Assembly (NCBI RefSeq): GCF_018332695.1
Contig: NZ_BOQN01000121.1
Span: 1-51,803 of the forward strand
Source of the DNA: Paractinoplanes toevensis
Lineage (GTDB): Bacteria > Actinomycetota > Actinomycetes > Mycobacteriales > Micromonosporaceae
Reading direction: 5' to 3'
DNA: 51,803 bases
This document shows, piece by piece, positions 36,079 through 44,800 of the stretch. The notes beneath the pieces were generated by a model. That model ran no database searches. It worked only from the letters and a program-made list of their open reading frames with translations, and was not told the origin of the DNA. The translations under genes were made by a program, and so were the position numbers. The stretch's first letter is position 1. The number at the start of each line of letters is the position of its first letter.

Positions 36079-36086
36079 TTATCGGC
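36079..36086 (-). promoter_or_regulatory. Perfect sigma-28-type -10 element upstream of the GAF chemoreceptor
   Basis: GCCGATAA on the minus strand equals the FliA/WhiG consensus -10, 38 bp before the ATG at 36040. The -35 is poor: GAAC lies at a 15-base spacing and no CTCA or TAAA is seen. Promoter use is therefore uncertain. Confidence 0.4.
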
Positions 36087-36184
36087 AGGTTGGCGAGGTC
36101 GGTTCGGCGCAGATGGCGTACCGTTCGGCGCGCGTTCCGCCGCGGCCCCCGATCCCGCCGTGACGCGGGTGTTGACTGGGGCGC

Positions 36185-38065
36185 ATGGGTGACTACCGGC
36201 GGGCGTACGAGCGGAGCGTGACCGACCCCGAGGGCTTCTGGCGAGACGCCGCCGCCCTGATCGACTGGGTGACCCCGCCCGGGCGCATCCTCGACGACAG
36301 CGCCGCCCCGCTGTACCGGTGGTTCCCCGGCGCCGAGCTCAACACCTGCCACAACGCGCTCGACCGGCACGTCGACGCGGGACGCGGGGAGCAGCCCGCC
36401 CTGGTGCACGACAGTCCGGTGACCGGAGCGCTCACGACGTACACCTATCGGGGTCTGCGCGACGAAGTCGCGATCTTCGCCGGCGCGCTGCGCCGGTTGG
36501 GAGTCGCCCAGGGTGACCGGGTCGTGATCTACATGGCGATGATCCCGGAGACCGTGGTGGCGATGCTCGCCTGCGCCCGGCTCGGCGCGGTGCACTCGGT
36601 GGTGTTCGGCGGATTCGGCGCCAAGGAGCTCGCGGCCCGCATCGACGACGCCCGGCCGGTCGTGGTGGTCGCCGCGTCGTGCGGGGTCGAGGCCGGGCGG
36701 GTCGTGCCCTACCTGCCGATGCTCGACGCCGCCCTCGACCTGGCCACGCATCGGCCGCAACGGTGTGTGATCTTCCAGCGTCCGCAGCATCCGGGCCGGT
36801 TGCGGGAGGGCCGCGACCTCAGCTGGGGCGCGGCGATCGAGGACGCCGAACCGGCCGGCTGCGTGCCGGTCGCGGCCACCGATCCGCTCTACATCCTCTA
36901 CACCTCCGGCACGACCGGGAAACCGAAAGGCGTGGTCCGGGACAACGGCGGGCACGCGGTGGCGTTGCGCTGGTCGATGGAAAAGATCTTCAACACCGGG
37001 CCGGGGGACGTCTTCTGGGCGGCGTCCGACGTCGGCTGGGTGGTGGGTCATTCCTACATCGTGTACGGGCCACTGCTCACCGGCGCCACCACCGTCCTCT
37101 ACGAGGGAAAACCGGTCGGCACCCCGGACGCCGGAGCGTTCTGGCGGGTCGCCGCCCAGCATCGGGTCACCACCATGTTCACCGCGCCCACCGCCATCCG
37201 GGCGATCAAGAAGGAGGACCCGGCCGGCCGTCTGGTGCGCGATCTGCCCAGCCTGCGGCTGCTGTTCCTGGCCGGGGAGAGGCTCGACCCGCAGACGTAC
37301 GAGTGGGCCGGCTCCCTGCTGGGCGTACCGGTGATCGACAACTGGTGGCAGACCGAGACGGGCTGGCCGATCGCCGCCAGCCCGCGGGGCATCGAGGCGT
37401 TGCCCACCAAGCCTGGATCCCCGTCGGTGCCGATGCCCGGTTACCGGGTCCGGGTGGTGTCGCCGTCCGGTTCCGAGGCGGCCCCGGGCGAGGACGGCGC
37501 GATCGTCCTGCAACTGCCGCTGCCGCCGGGCTGCCTGCCCACCCTGTGGGGCGACGATGCACGCTACGTCAGCTCATATCTGTCCGCCTACCCGGGCAAC
37601 TACCTGACCGGCGACGGCGGCCGGTTCGACGAGGACGGTTATCTGTACGTCATGGGCCGCACCGACGATGTCATCAACGTGGCCGGGCACCGGCTGTCCA
37701 CCGGCGCCATGGAGGAGGTCCTGGCCGGGCATCCCGCGGTGGCCGAGTGCGCGGTGATCGGGGTGGCCGACCCGCTCAAGGGCCAGCTGCCGCGTGGCTT
37801 CGTGGTGCTGAAGTCCGGGGTCGAGGCCGACCCGATCGGCCTCGAGGAGGAACTGGTCGCGCTGGTCCGGGCCCAGATCGGCGCGGTGGCCGCGCTGCGC
37901 CGGGTCGACGTGGTGTCGGGCCTGCCCAAGACCCGCTCCGGCAAGATCCTGCGCCGCACCATGCGCGGCATCGCCGACGGCACCGACGAGCCGGTCCCGT
38001 CCACCATCGAGGATCCCGCGGTCCTCGACCGGCTGCGCCCGGTCCTCCTGGACCATCGCGGATAG
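36185..38065 (+). CDS. prpE: Propionyl-CoA synthetase (PrpE), ACS-type ligase
   Basis: 626 residues, the usual size. N-terminal motif YRRAYERSVTDPEGFWRDAA, P-loop YILYTSGTTGKPKGVVRD, VFWAASDVGWVVGHSYIVYG, DNWWQTETGWPIA (Trp after TETG rather than Gly, as in propionyl-type enzymes), YVMGRTDDVINVAGHRLS and the acetylatable lysine in KTRSGKILRRTMR. It activates propionate, or acetate less well, with ATP and CoA. It could return propionate from branched-chain or odd-chain breakdown to propionyl-CoA. It starts 144 bp from the GAF chemoreceptor start, divergently. A second start within the first residues is unlikely. Confidence 0.92.
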   Translation: MGDYRRAYERSVTDPEGFWRDAAALIDWVTPPGRILDDSAAPLYRWFPGAELNTCHNALDRHVDAGRGEQPALVHDSPVTGALTTYTYRGLRDEVAIFAGALRRLGVAQGDRVVIYMAMIPETVVAMLACARLGAVHSVVFGGFGAKELAARIDDARPVVVVAASCGVEAGRVVPYLPMLDAALDLATHRPQRCVIFQRPQHPGRLREGRDLSWGAAIEDAEPAGCVPVAATDPLYILYTSGTTGKPKGVVRDNGGHAVALRWSMEKIFNTGPGDVFWAASDVGWVVGHSYIVYGPLLTGATTVLYEGKPVGTPDAGAFWRVAAQHRVTTMFTAPTAIRAIKKEDPAGRLVRDLPSLRLLFLAGERLDPQTYEWAGSLLGVPVIDNWWQTETGWPIAASPRGIEALPTKPGSPSVPMPGYRVRVVSPSGSEAAPGEDGAIVLQLPLPPGCLPTLWGDDARYVSSYLSAYPGNYLTGDGGRFDEDGYLYVMGRTDDVINVAGHRLSTGAMEEVLAGHPAVAECAVIGVADPLKGQLPRGFVVLKSGVEADPIGLEEELVALVRAQIGAVAALRRVDVVSGLPKTRSGKILRRTMRGIADGTDEPVPSTIEDPAVLDRLRPVLLDHRG

Positions 38066-38121
38066 TGATTCGGCGGTATTGCGTGATTTTTGAACGTGAC
38101 CCTGCTGCCAATCTGCGGTGA

Positions 38122-38465
38122 TTGAATCCGGGTGCGGCGGAAACCATCGAAGCTCTTCACGAGCACGGATTCCGGCAGACCGTGCTGACCGGAAACCTGC
38201 GATCGGCTGCGGAGGCCAAACTCCGTGCGACCGGCCTGAGCCGGCACATCGAGTTCGCCATCGGCGGCTACGGATCGGATGCCCGTGACCGCTTCGAACT
38301 GCCGGATGTGGTCGCCCAGCGTTTCCTGGCGACCTACGGTGAGGCCATCGATCCGGCTCGGACCGTCGTGATCGGTGACGCGCCCAACCCTGACGCGATC
38401 TTCGACGCCCTTGCACCGACGCCGTCGTCGGCGCGATCGAGTCGCTCGTGGAGGGGCGTGGCTAA
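38122..38465 (+). pseudogene. Remnant of a HAD-family hydrolase
   Basis: The frame begins after TGA 38119 and gives NPGAAETIEALHEHGFRQTV, LTGNLRSAAEAKLRATGLS, EFAIGGYGSD and RTVVIGDAPNPDAIFDAL, which are the middle and late parts of a HAD phosphatase. The N-terminal DxD nucleophile motif is absent. After GDAP the usual tail is missing and the frame shifts: the natural ending TDAVVGAIESLVEGRG followed by TAA (38463-38465) lies in another frame. A further coding-like piece, TGEHLVEAADGWFVLPR, follows in yet another frame to about 38520. It overlaps the 3' end of the HTH remnant. Confidence 0.65.
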
Positions 38466-38831
38466 CCGGCGAACACCTCGTCGAGGCGGCGGACGGCTGG
38501 TTCGTCCTGCCACGGATCGAGTCTTCTCCGCACGCGCCGAGCCCGATCCATTCCTGTGCCCCGGCCAGGTCGACACGAGCAGCCGGACATTCACCTTGCT
38601 TCGGTCGTTCTCGGAGCGGGCCACAGCCTCGGTGAGGACCTCGACGGCCCGCTCGCGAAGTGCCTGGCGGCGCGTCTCGCGGGGAAAGGCGACCAGCCCT
38701 CGCTCGACTTTCCCGATGTCGTTGGCGCTCAACCGGCTGTGCGCGGGCAGCTGGGCATCGGCCGCGTCGGCGACCTGTTGTCGGCTCAGGCCCAATCGCA
38801 GGCGAGCCTACCGGAACAGTTCGTTCGCCAC
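38334..38831 (-). pseudogene. XRE-family regulator remnant with in-frame TAG
   Basis: From GTG 38831 (good ribosome site AAGGTGG) the frame reads VANELFR, then TAG at 38810-38808, then continues in the same frame ARLRLGLSRQQVADAADAQL, LSANDIGKVERGLVAFPRE and TRRQALRERAVEVLTE. That is a single XRE helix-turn-helix domain interrupted at codon 8. After about 60 more residues the similarity fades into a frame rich in Arg and Ser that overlaps the HAD remnant antisense, and it ends at 38334. A restart at TTG 38795 could make a short product, but a decayed gene is more likely. Confidence 0.6.
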
Positions 38832-38927
38832 GCGGTCCACCTTCCGGCCGGCGACCGACGGGCGGGAAGGTGGTCCGTGGGGGAATTCCAGGGAATCGCA
38901 GATGGTGGTCAGGCCGATAATCGGGTC

Positions 38928-39452
38928 ATGGTCACTGTGGAGACTGAGCGGCTTCTGCTGCGTGGGTGGCGGGATGACGATCTTGACGCTCTTGCGGCTA
39001 TCAACGCGGACCCGGAGGTCATGCGGTTCATCCTGGACGGCTCGGTGTTCGATCGGGAGCGGAGTGCGGAGAGCCTTCGGAAGATCGTGCGGGACTGGGA
39101 CGACCGTGGGTTCGGGCTGTTCGCCGTGGAGGTTCGGGGGAGCGGCGAGATGATCGGGTGGGCCGGGCTGTCGGTGCCCGCGTTCCTGCCGGAGGTGCTG
39201 CCGGCCGTGGAGATCGGGTGGCGGCTGGCCCGGCACGCCTGGGGCAACGGTTACGCCACCGAGGCGGCGGGTGCGGCGCTGCGGTTCGGGTTCGGCGCGG
39301 CCGGGCTGGATCGGGTGATCAGCATTCGGCACGTCGACAACGTGCGGTCGGAGCGGGTCATGCAGAAACTCGGGTTCGTGCACGAGTTCGACACCGTCGT
39401 GCCGGGGCACGGCCAGCCTGTTGCCGTCCACGCGATCAGCGCCGGTGGGTAG
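38928..39452 (+). CDS. GNAT N-acetyltransferase, RimJ/RimL-like
   Basis: 174 residues. TERLLLRGWRDDDLDALAAI at the N-terminus, EIGWRLARHAWGNGYATEAA for the acetyl-CoA pyrophosphate-binding loop, and VISIRHVDNVRSERVMQKLG with the conserved Asn and GF pattern are those of RimJ/RimL-type enzymes. It transfers an acetyl group from acetyl-CoA to an amine, protein N-terminus or small molecule; the acceptor is unknown. It is complete, and follows the decayed genes. The methyltransferase gene starts 9 bp after its stop, so the two are likely co-transcribed. Confidence 0.88.
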   Translation: MVTVETERLLLRGWRDDDLDALAAINADPEVMRFILDGSVFDRERSAESLRKIVRDWDDRGFGLFAVEVRGSGEMIGWAGLSVPAFLPEVLPAVEIGWRLARHAWGNGYATEAAGAALRFGFGAAGLDRVISIRHVDNVRSERVMQKLGFVHEFDTVVPGHGQPVAVHAISAGG

Positions 39453-39461
39453 TCTCGGCCG

Positions 39462-40166
39462 ATGTTCTCGGCTCAGGGACCCACTCTTCGCGAACTGTGC
39501 GTGCAGGCGTTGTCCTCGGTCGAGGGCGGCTATGACCGGCTCGCGCCGAAATTCGACCACACGCCGTTCCGCACCCCGGGGAGCATTCTTTCCGGGACCG
39601 TCGACGCGCTGACCGGGCTCGGGCCGTTCGAGGCGGGGCTGGACCTCTGCACCGGCACCGGGGCGGGCATGCTCGCCCTGCGGCCGCTGTGCACCGGGTT
39701 GATCACCGGGGTCGACTTCAGCTCCGGGATGATCGCGCGGGCGCGGGCCGCGCACCCGGACGCCACCTGGGTGCGGGCCGATGCCCGGGCGCTGCCGTTC
39801 GCCGGGGGCTTCGACCTGGCGGTGTCGTTCGGGGCGCTCGGGCACTTCCTGCCCGAGGAGCGGCCGGGGCTGTTCGCGGGGGTGCACCGGGCGTTGCGGC
39901 CGGGCGGGCTGTTCGCGTTTCCGATCGGGGAACCGGCGCCGGTCACCTCGGTCGCGCACTGGGCGCTGCTCGGTTTCGACGCGGCGATGCGGGTGCGCAA
40001 CGCGGTGTGGCGGCCGCCGTTCGTCATGTACTACCGGACGATGCGCATCGAACCGGTCCGGGACGAGCTGGCCGCGGCCGGCTTCACCGTGACGGACGTC
40101 GACCTGCCCGCGGTGAACCGCTGCCGGCTCGTTCTCGCCCGCAAACAGCCCCTCAGCCGTCGGTGA
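39462..40166 (+). CDS. Class I SAM-dependent methyltransferase
   Basis: 234 residues with motif I GLDLCTGTGAGMLAL, motif II ITGVDFSSGMIARARA, motif III ATWVRADARALPFAGGFDLAV and the late HRALRPGGLFAFPIG. These are the signatures of UbiE/BioC-like small-molecule methyltransferases. The acceptor is unknown. It lies 9 bp after the acetyltransferase gene. Its last 14 bases overlap the 3' end of the antiporter gene on the other strand. Confidence 0.88.
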   Translation: MFSAQGPTLRELCVQALSSVEGGYDRLAPKFDHTPFRTPGSILSGTVDALTGLGPFEAGLDLCTGTGAGMLALRPLCTGLITGVDFSSGMIARARAAHPDATWVRADARALPFAGGFDLAVSFGALGHFLPEERPGLFAGVHRALRPGGLFAFPIGEPAPVTSVAHWALLGFDAAMRVRNAVWRPPFVMYYRTMRIEPVRDELAAAGFTVTDVDLPAVNRCRLVLARKQPLSRR

Positions 40167-41826
40167 ATTTGCCGCGCATCTCCAGGGCGATCTGCGACGC
40201 GTCGAGATTGGCGAGGGCGTTGGCCAGCAGGTCGGCGTCGAAGGTGCCGTGGTCGCGGGCGTCGAGCAGCACCGACCGCTGCGCCGCCAGGATCGCGAGG
40301 CGGTACTCCTTGGCCGCCCGGAAGCCTTCCGCGGTGGGAGCGGTGGTGGCGGGCGGCGGGTGTTCGAGCGTCTCGCCGCTGGTCCGCATCAGTTCCATGA
40401 TCCGGTTCCACTCGGCGTGTGCCTGCTCCTCGGCCGCGACCGGGTCGGCCTTCGGCGTGATCAGGCGCAGCAGCGGGCCGATGGTGCCGCCCTGGACCAC
40501 CAGCGAGATCGCCGCGACCGCGTAGGCGATCAACACCAGGGTGGACCGCTGCGGGGTGTCCTCGGGGAGCGTCTGGGCCGCGGCCACGGTCACCGCGCCG
40601 CGCATGCCCGCCCACACCACGGCAACGCCCTCGCGCCAGCCGAGTGGCTCCCGCACGAAATAGTCGATGTTGGCGAGCCCCTGCCGGATCCGGCTGGTGA
40701 AGAAGTTGAGCTCGCGTTCCGACGCTTCCCGGTTGCGGCGGTTCATCTGCGCGAACGTCTCCTGCTTGCCCTCCGGCGTACTCATCCGGTCCTGCATTTC
40801 CCGCAGTTGCCGTTGCATGGTCAAGCCGTGCCGGGCCCGGCTGACCAGAACAGCCAGCAGCGGGACCACGTAGGCCGCCCGGACCAGGACCGTCAGGACA
40901 AAGGCGACGACCGCGACGAGTACGGCGGACAACACCCCGGAATGGTCCTGCTCGACGGTCGTCACGATCGGCTTGATCTGTACGCCCATGGTCAGGAACA
41001 CCGCGCCCTCGAGGACGAGTTCCACCGTGCGCCAGTTCTGCGAGTCGGAGAGCCGGTTCTGCGGGGACAGGTCGCGAGGCGCCCGGATCCCGGTGACCAG
41101 CCCGGCGACGACCGCCGCGACCAGGCCGGACGCGCCGAGCAGCCCGGCCGGCACCGAGGCGGCGAACGGTACCGCGAACGAGATGACGGTGTTCACCGTC
41201 GGGTCGGTCACCCGCTTGCGGACCACCAGGTTGAGCCAGCCGACGAACCCGCCGACCACCAGGGCCACCACCACCGAGTACGCGAACGAGCCGAGCGCGC
41301 CCCAGAACGAGAACGCCACCGACGTCGCGACGATCGCGGCCCGCAGCATGACCAGCGCCGTCGCGTCGTTGAGCAGGCTCTCGCCGTCGAGCAGCGCCAC
41401 CACCCGCTTCGACACCGGCATCTGCTTGATGATCGAGGTGGCGACCGCGTCGGTCGGGCTGACGATGGCGCCGAGAGCGACCCCCCAGGCGAAGCCGATC
41501 TCCGGGACGACCAGCATGAAGAACACCCCGAGCAGCAGCGCGCTGCCGACCACGAGCAGCACCGACAGGCCGCTGATGGCGCCGAACTCGCGGCGGAAGT
41601 TCATTGTCGGCATCGACACCGCGGACGAGTAGAGCAGCGGCGGCAGGACGCCTTCGAGGATCCACTCGGGTTCGATGTCCACCGACCCGAACATCGGCAG
41701 GAAACTCGCCGCGACGCCCATCGCCACCAGCACCAGCGGCGCCGCGATCCCCAGCCGGGGGCCGGCCTCCTTCGCGCCGGCGATCACCATCAGCGCGGCC
41801 ACCATCACCACGAGCAGTTCGGTCAC
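40153..41826 (-). CDS. CPA1-family sodium/proton antiporter
   Basis: 557 residues with about 12 membrane helices to residue 410 and a soluble tail. Helix 5-6 motifs SPTDAVATSII and LLDGESLLNDATALVML show the ND pair of electroneutral CPA1 exchangers (NhaP/NHE type). Also seen: RGAVTVAAAQTLPEDTP and the central loop EMQDRMSTPEGKQETFAQMN. The C-terminal helix-rich part (LEHPPPATTAPTAEGFRAA onward) may regulate activity. It exchanges Na or K for H to control pH and salt. The start is GTG 41826, the long upstream frame being antisense of the next gene. It ends convergently with the methyltransferase. Confidence 0.9.
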   Translation of the reverse strand: MTELLVVMVAALMVIAGAKEAGPRLGIAAPLVLVAMGVAASFLPMFGSVDIEPEWILEGVLPPLLYSSAVSMPTMNFRREFGAISGLSVLLVVGSALLLGVFFMLVVPEIGFAWGVALGAIVSPTDAVATSIIKQMPVSKRVVALLDGESLLNDATALVMLRAAIVATSVAFSFWGALGSFAYSVVVALVVGGFVGWLNLVVRKRVTDPTVNTVISFAVPFAASVPAGLLGASGLVAAVVAGLVTGIRAPRDLSPQNRLSDSQNWRTVELVLEGAVFLTMGVQIKPIVTTVEQDHSGVLSAVLVAVVAFVLTVLVRAAYVVPLLAVLVSRARHGLTMQRQLREMQDRMSTPEGKQETFAQMNRRNREASERELNFFTSRIRQGLANIDYFVREPLGWREGVAVVWAGMRGAVTVAAAQTLPEDTPQRSTLVLIAYAVAAISLVVQGGTIGPLLRLITPKADPVAAEEQAHAEWNRIMELMRTSGETLEHPPPATTAPTAEGFRAAKEYRLAILAAQRSVLLDARDHGTFDADLLANALANLDASQIALEMRGKFTDG

Positions 41827-41895
41827 CGTTCCAGCCTGGCAGCCGCCCGGATGCCCCGTATCGGATTCGTCGCGCAGCGTGTAACACTCCACCTC

Positions 41896-42804
41896 ATGGC
41901 GTGGGTCGCGCGGCATCGGCGGGTTCTGTTCGCGGTGTGCGGCGCGTTGATCGCGGCCGTTCTCGGTGCCGCCGTCCAGGAGATCCTCGACACCCGGCTG
42001 CGGATGGCGGCGGCCGCCGCGCTGGTCGTGTGCCTGCTGGTGGTGACGATGCTGGCCGGGCTGGCCGCGGTGGTGGAGAGCCGCATCCAGGCCGACCGGG
42101 AGATCACCGACGCGGTCCGCGACGAGGTGGCCCGGCACCACGCGCTGGCCGACGGCACCGCGGCCCGGATCGCCGCGCTCGGCCGGGACATGACCGCCAT
42201 GGTGGGCAGCATCGGGATGAAGGTCGACACCATGCTGCTGAGCGAGCTGAACACGGCGAAGACGATCGAGGGTGACCGGACCGTTCAGCTCATGCTGTCG
42301 GCCAAGGAGGAGATCCGCATCCTCGATCTGCTGCTGGAGGACGGGCGATGGCCGGACGAGGCGATGGACCAGTCGTACCAGAACAACGCTTTTGATGTCT
42401 TTCTGGCGCTGCTCGAACAGCCGTCGATCTCCTACAAGCGGATCATCCAGGTCGCCGAGCCGGCGTCGTCGCTGAGCCGGGCGCTCACCCCGAGCCTGGT
42501 GAAGCACTGCACCGACGTCCTGGCCCTGCGGCAGGCGCGGGGCAGGGTGTCGCTGCGGGTGACCCGGCACCGGTTCCCGTTCAAGTTCATCCTCATCGAC
42601 ACCTCGGCGATCGTCCTGCAGCTGCAGGAGTACGGCGGGCACACCGGCGACCTGCGGATCTGGGGCGAGGTGCTGATCACCGACCCGGGCGGTCAGCTGG
42701 TCGCGGTGTTCCGGGCGATCTGGGACGAGTTCGTCGAGGACCCGTCGACCCGGGCCGTCAGGCTCGCCGACCTGCCGCGACCCGGCGGTTCCCCAGCAGA
42801 ATGA
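41896..42804 (+). CDS. Membrane-anchored unknown protein
   Basis: 302 residues. Two adjacent N-terminal hydrophobic segments (VLFAVCGALIAAVLGAAV and AAAAALVVCLLVVTMLAGLA, to about 55), a coiled-coil-like region (ESRIQADREITDAVRDEVAR), and a cytoplasmic domain of 180 residues (AKEEIRILDLLLEDGRWPDE, FKFILIDTSAIVLQLQEYG, VFRAIWDEFVEDPSTRAV). The C-terminal pattern resembles phospholipase-D-like folds seen in effector-related proteins, but no HKD motif is present. It starts 69 bp from the antiporter, divergently. Its 3' end overlaps the next minus-strand gene by 47 bases. Confidence 0.75.
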   Translation: MAWVARHRRVLFAVCGALIAAVLGAAVQEILDTRLRMAAAAALVVCLLVVTMLAGLAAVVESRIQADREITDAVRDEVARHHALADGTAARIAALGRDMTAMVGSIGMKVDTMLLSELNTAKTIEGDRTVQLMLSAKEEIRILDLLLEDGRWPDEAMDQSYQNNAFDVFLALLEQPSISYKRIIQVAEPASSLSRALTPSLVKHCTDVLALRQARGRVSLRVTRHRFPFKFILIDTSAIVLQLQEYGGHTGDLRIWGEVLITDPGGQLVAVFRAIWDEFVEDPSTRAVRLADLPRPGGSPAE

Positions 42805-43351
42805 CCGCGGTCATGCTGAGCCCCAGGACGGCCAGGTAGGCGGCGAACGCGTAGTGCGCCGGCGACCACGTCGTGATGGTCGCCAGGGTGATCAGCGCGC
42901 TGACGGCCAGGCAGGCGAAGTTGAACCACGACTCGCTGCCCGGGTTCCGCCAGGCCTTCCGGTAGGTCGGCACGGCGGCCAGCGCGTCGGCCGCGATCGC
43001 GAACAGCACGGCGTAGGCGGCATGCCGGGTCAGGGCCCAGATGATCAGACCGGCCACCGACAGCGCACCGCAGAACAGGTCGCACGCGGTCACTCCCCAG
43101 GCGCCCTGCCGCCGCGCGATCAGCATCACCACGACGACGAGCGGGCTCGCACCGGTGAACAGCGTGATCAGCGACTGGACACCGATGTGCTCGCTGAGCT
43201 GCGCGACGAAGGCGACGAGCGGGGCGAGGGCCCACAGTGCCCAGGTGACGATGTGCGGCTGGATCTCGCGGCGGGCCAGACGGTACAGGTAGGAGCCGGC
43301 ACCCAGGACGTTGAACGCGAGCGCGAGGAACACGAATCCGGCGGGAATCAC
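42758..43351 (-). CDS. Membrane protein, PQ-loop-like
   Basis: 197 residues and about seven hydrophobic segments. Two internal sections echo each other (IQPHIVTWALWALAPLVAF and PGSESWFNFACLAVSALITL), with AVPTYRKAWRN between, a pattern reminiscent of PQ-loop/SemiSWEET duplications. That resemblance is weak, and a transport role is only a guess. It is the last gene of a minus-strand run, 42 bp after the aminotransferase, and overlaps the preceding plus-strand gene tail to tail. Confidence 0.7.
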   Translation of the reverse strand: MIPAGFVFLALAFNVLGAGSYLYRLARREIQPHIVTWALWALAPLVAFVAQLSEHIGVQSLITLFTGASPLVVVVMLIARRQGAWGVTACDLFCGALSVAGLIIWALTRHAAYAVLFAIAADALAAVPTYRKAWRNPGSESWFNFACLAVSALITLATITTWSPAHYAFAAYLAVLGLSMTAVILLGNRRVAAGRRA

Positions 43352-43393
43352 GGTGGAGTCACCCTACCGTCGCGGCGGATCCGCGCCATCGAG

Positions 43394-44761
43394 TTACCCC
43401 AGCAGTTCGGCCAGCGCCGCGCCGAAGACCTCGTGGTGACGGTGCACGTCGGACAGCGTGGTCGCCGGCGACATCAGCGCCATGTTGTGGAACGGCGTCA
43501 GCAGGATGCCCCGGTTGGCCAGGTAGACGTGCAGGAAGTCCTCCAGCTCGGCGTCGGCCGAGGCGGCCGACTCGGTGCCGGTGCGCGGGGCCGGACTGGC
43601 GAACCGGTATTCGACCCGGGCGCCGAGCTGGGCGACCGACCACGGCAGGACGTGCCCGTCGATCAGCTTCCGGACGCCGTCGGCGAACGCCGTGGCCGTC
43701 GCGATCATCCCGGCGAACGCCTCCTCGGTGAGGACGTCGGACAGGGTGGCCCGGGCGGCGGCCATCGAGACCGGGTTGCCGGCCAGCGTGCCACCGACCC
43801 CACCCATGTCGACCAGGTCCAGGTCGGGGCGGCCGGTCAGCGAGTCGGCGAGCGCGGCCGACAGGCCGTACGCCCCGATCGGAATGCCCCCGGCGATGGC
43901 CTTGCCGATGGTCAGCACGTCGGGTTCGAGGGACCAGGCGGCGGTCGCGCCGCCGGGCCCGGCGGAGAACGTGTGGGTCTCGTCGTTGATGAGGTAGGTG
44001 CCGTACCGGCGGGTCAGCTCCCGGACGCCCGCGAGGTAGCCCGGTTCGGGCAGGACGATGCCGATGTTGGTGAGCGCCGGCTCCATCAGCACCGCGGCCA
44101 CGTCACCGTGGGCCAGTTCGCGCTCCAGGCCGGCCAGGTCGTTGAACTCGGCCACCCGGCTGGTGCCGGTCACGTCGGTGGGGGCGCCCACGTTGCCCTC
44201 GCGGGAGACGCCGCGGCCGTCGGGACCCACGACGATCAGCGACTCGTCCACCGAGCCGTGGTAGCAGTAGCTGTTCACCAGGATCTTCGGGCGGCCGGAG
44301 ACCGCCCGCAGCAGGCGGATCGCCCACCGGTTCGCGTCGGTCGCGGTCAGCGCGAAACTCCAGTACGGCAGGCCGAAGCGGCGGGCCAGCTCGGCGCCGA
44401 CGGCGGCCGCGTCCTCGGTCGGCAGCATCGTGGTGGCGCCGCCCAGCGTCGCGAGCCGGTCGGTGACCGCGGCGACGACCGGGGCGGGGGAGTGGCCGGC
44501 CATCGCGCCGGTGTCGCCCAGGCAGAAGTCGATGTACTCGTGGCCGTCGATGTCGGTGAGCCGAGCCCCGCGGGCCCGGTCGACGTAGACCGGGAAGCCG
44601 GCGGCGTTCTTGTTCATCCAGGTCATCGGGACCCGGCCGAACAGGTGGTCGGCCCGGCCGTAGGCGGCCGCCGAGCGGGGGTGGCGCTCGGCATAGGTCG
44701 CCCGCTCACGTGCGGACAGTGAGGCGAGACGAGCGCGATCAACTCCGGAATCCGTCGGCAT
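43394..44761 (-). CDS. Class III aminotransferase, glutamate-1-semialdehyde aminomutase-like
   Basis: 455 residues, PLP fold type I. The PLP lysine is in DVLTIGKAIAGGIPIGAYG, the Asp that binds the pyridine nitrogen in YGTYLINDETHTFSAGPGG, and FCLGDTGAMAGHSPAPVV marks the N-terminal substrate region. The N-terminus is longer than in HemL. HemL clusters with haem genes, but none is here, so it is more likely a transaminase or aminomutase on another amino or semialdehyde substrate. It follows the nucleoside hydrolase gene by 39 bp on the same strand. Confidence 0.85.
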   Translation of the reverse strand: MPTDSGVDRARLASLSARERATYAERHPRSAAAYGRADHLFGRVPMTWMNKNAAGFPVYVDRARGARLTDIDGHEYIDFCLGDTGAMAGHSPAPVVAAVTDRLATLGGATTMLPTEDAAAVGAELARRFGLPYWSFALTATDANRWAIRLLRAVSGRPKILVNSYCYHGSVDESLIVVGPDGRGVSREGNVGAPTDVTGTSRVAEFNDLAGLERELAHGDVAAVLMEPALTNIGIVLPEPGYLAGVRELTRRYGTYLINDETHTFSAGPGGATAAWSLEPDVLTIGKAIAGGIPIGAYGLSAALADSLTGRPDLDLVDMGGVGGTLAGNPVSMAAARATLSDVLTEEAFAGMIATATAFADGVRKLIDGHVLPWSVAQLGARVEYRFASPAPRTGTESAASADAELEDFLHVYLANRGILLTPFHNMALMSPATTLSDVHRHHEVFGAALAELLG

Positions 44762-44800
44762 GGCGCGACGCTACCAACGATCAGCTCGTCACGGGAGGGG

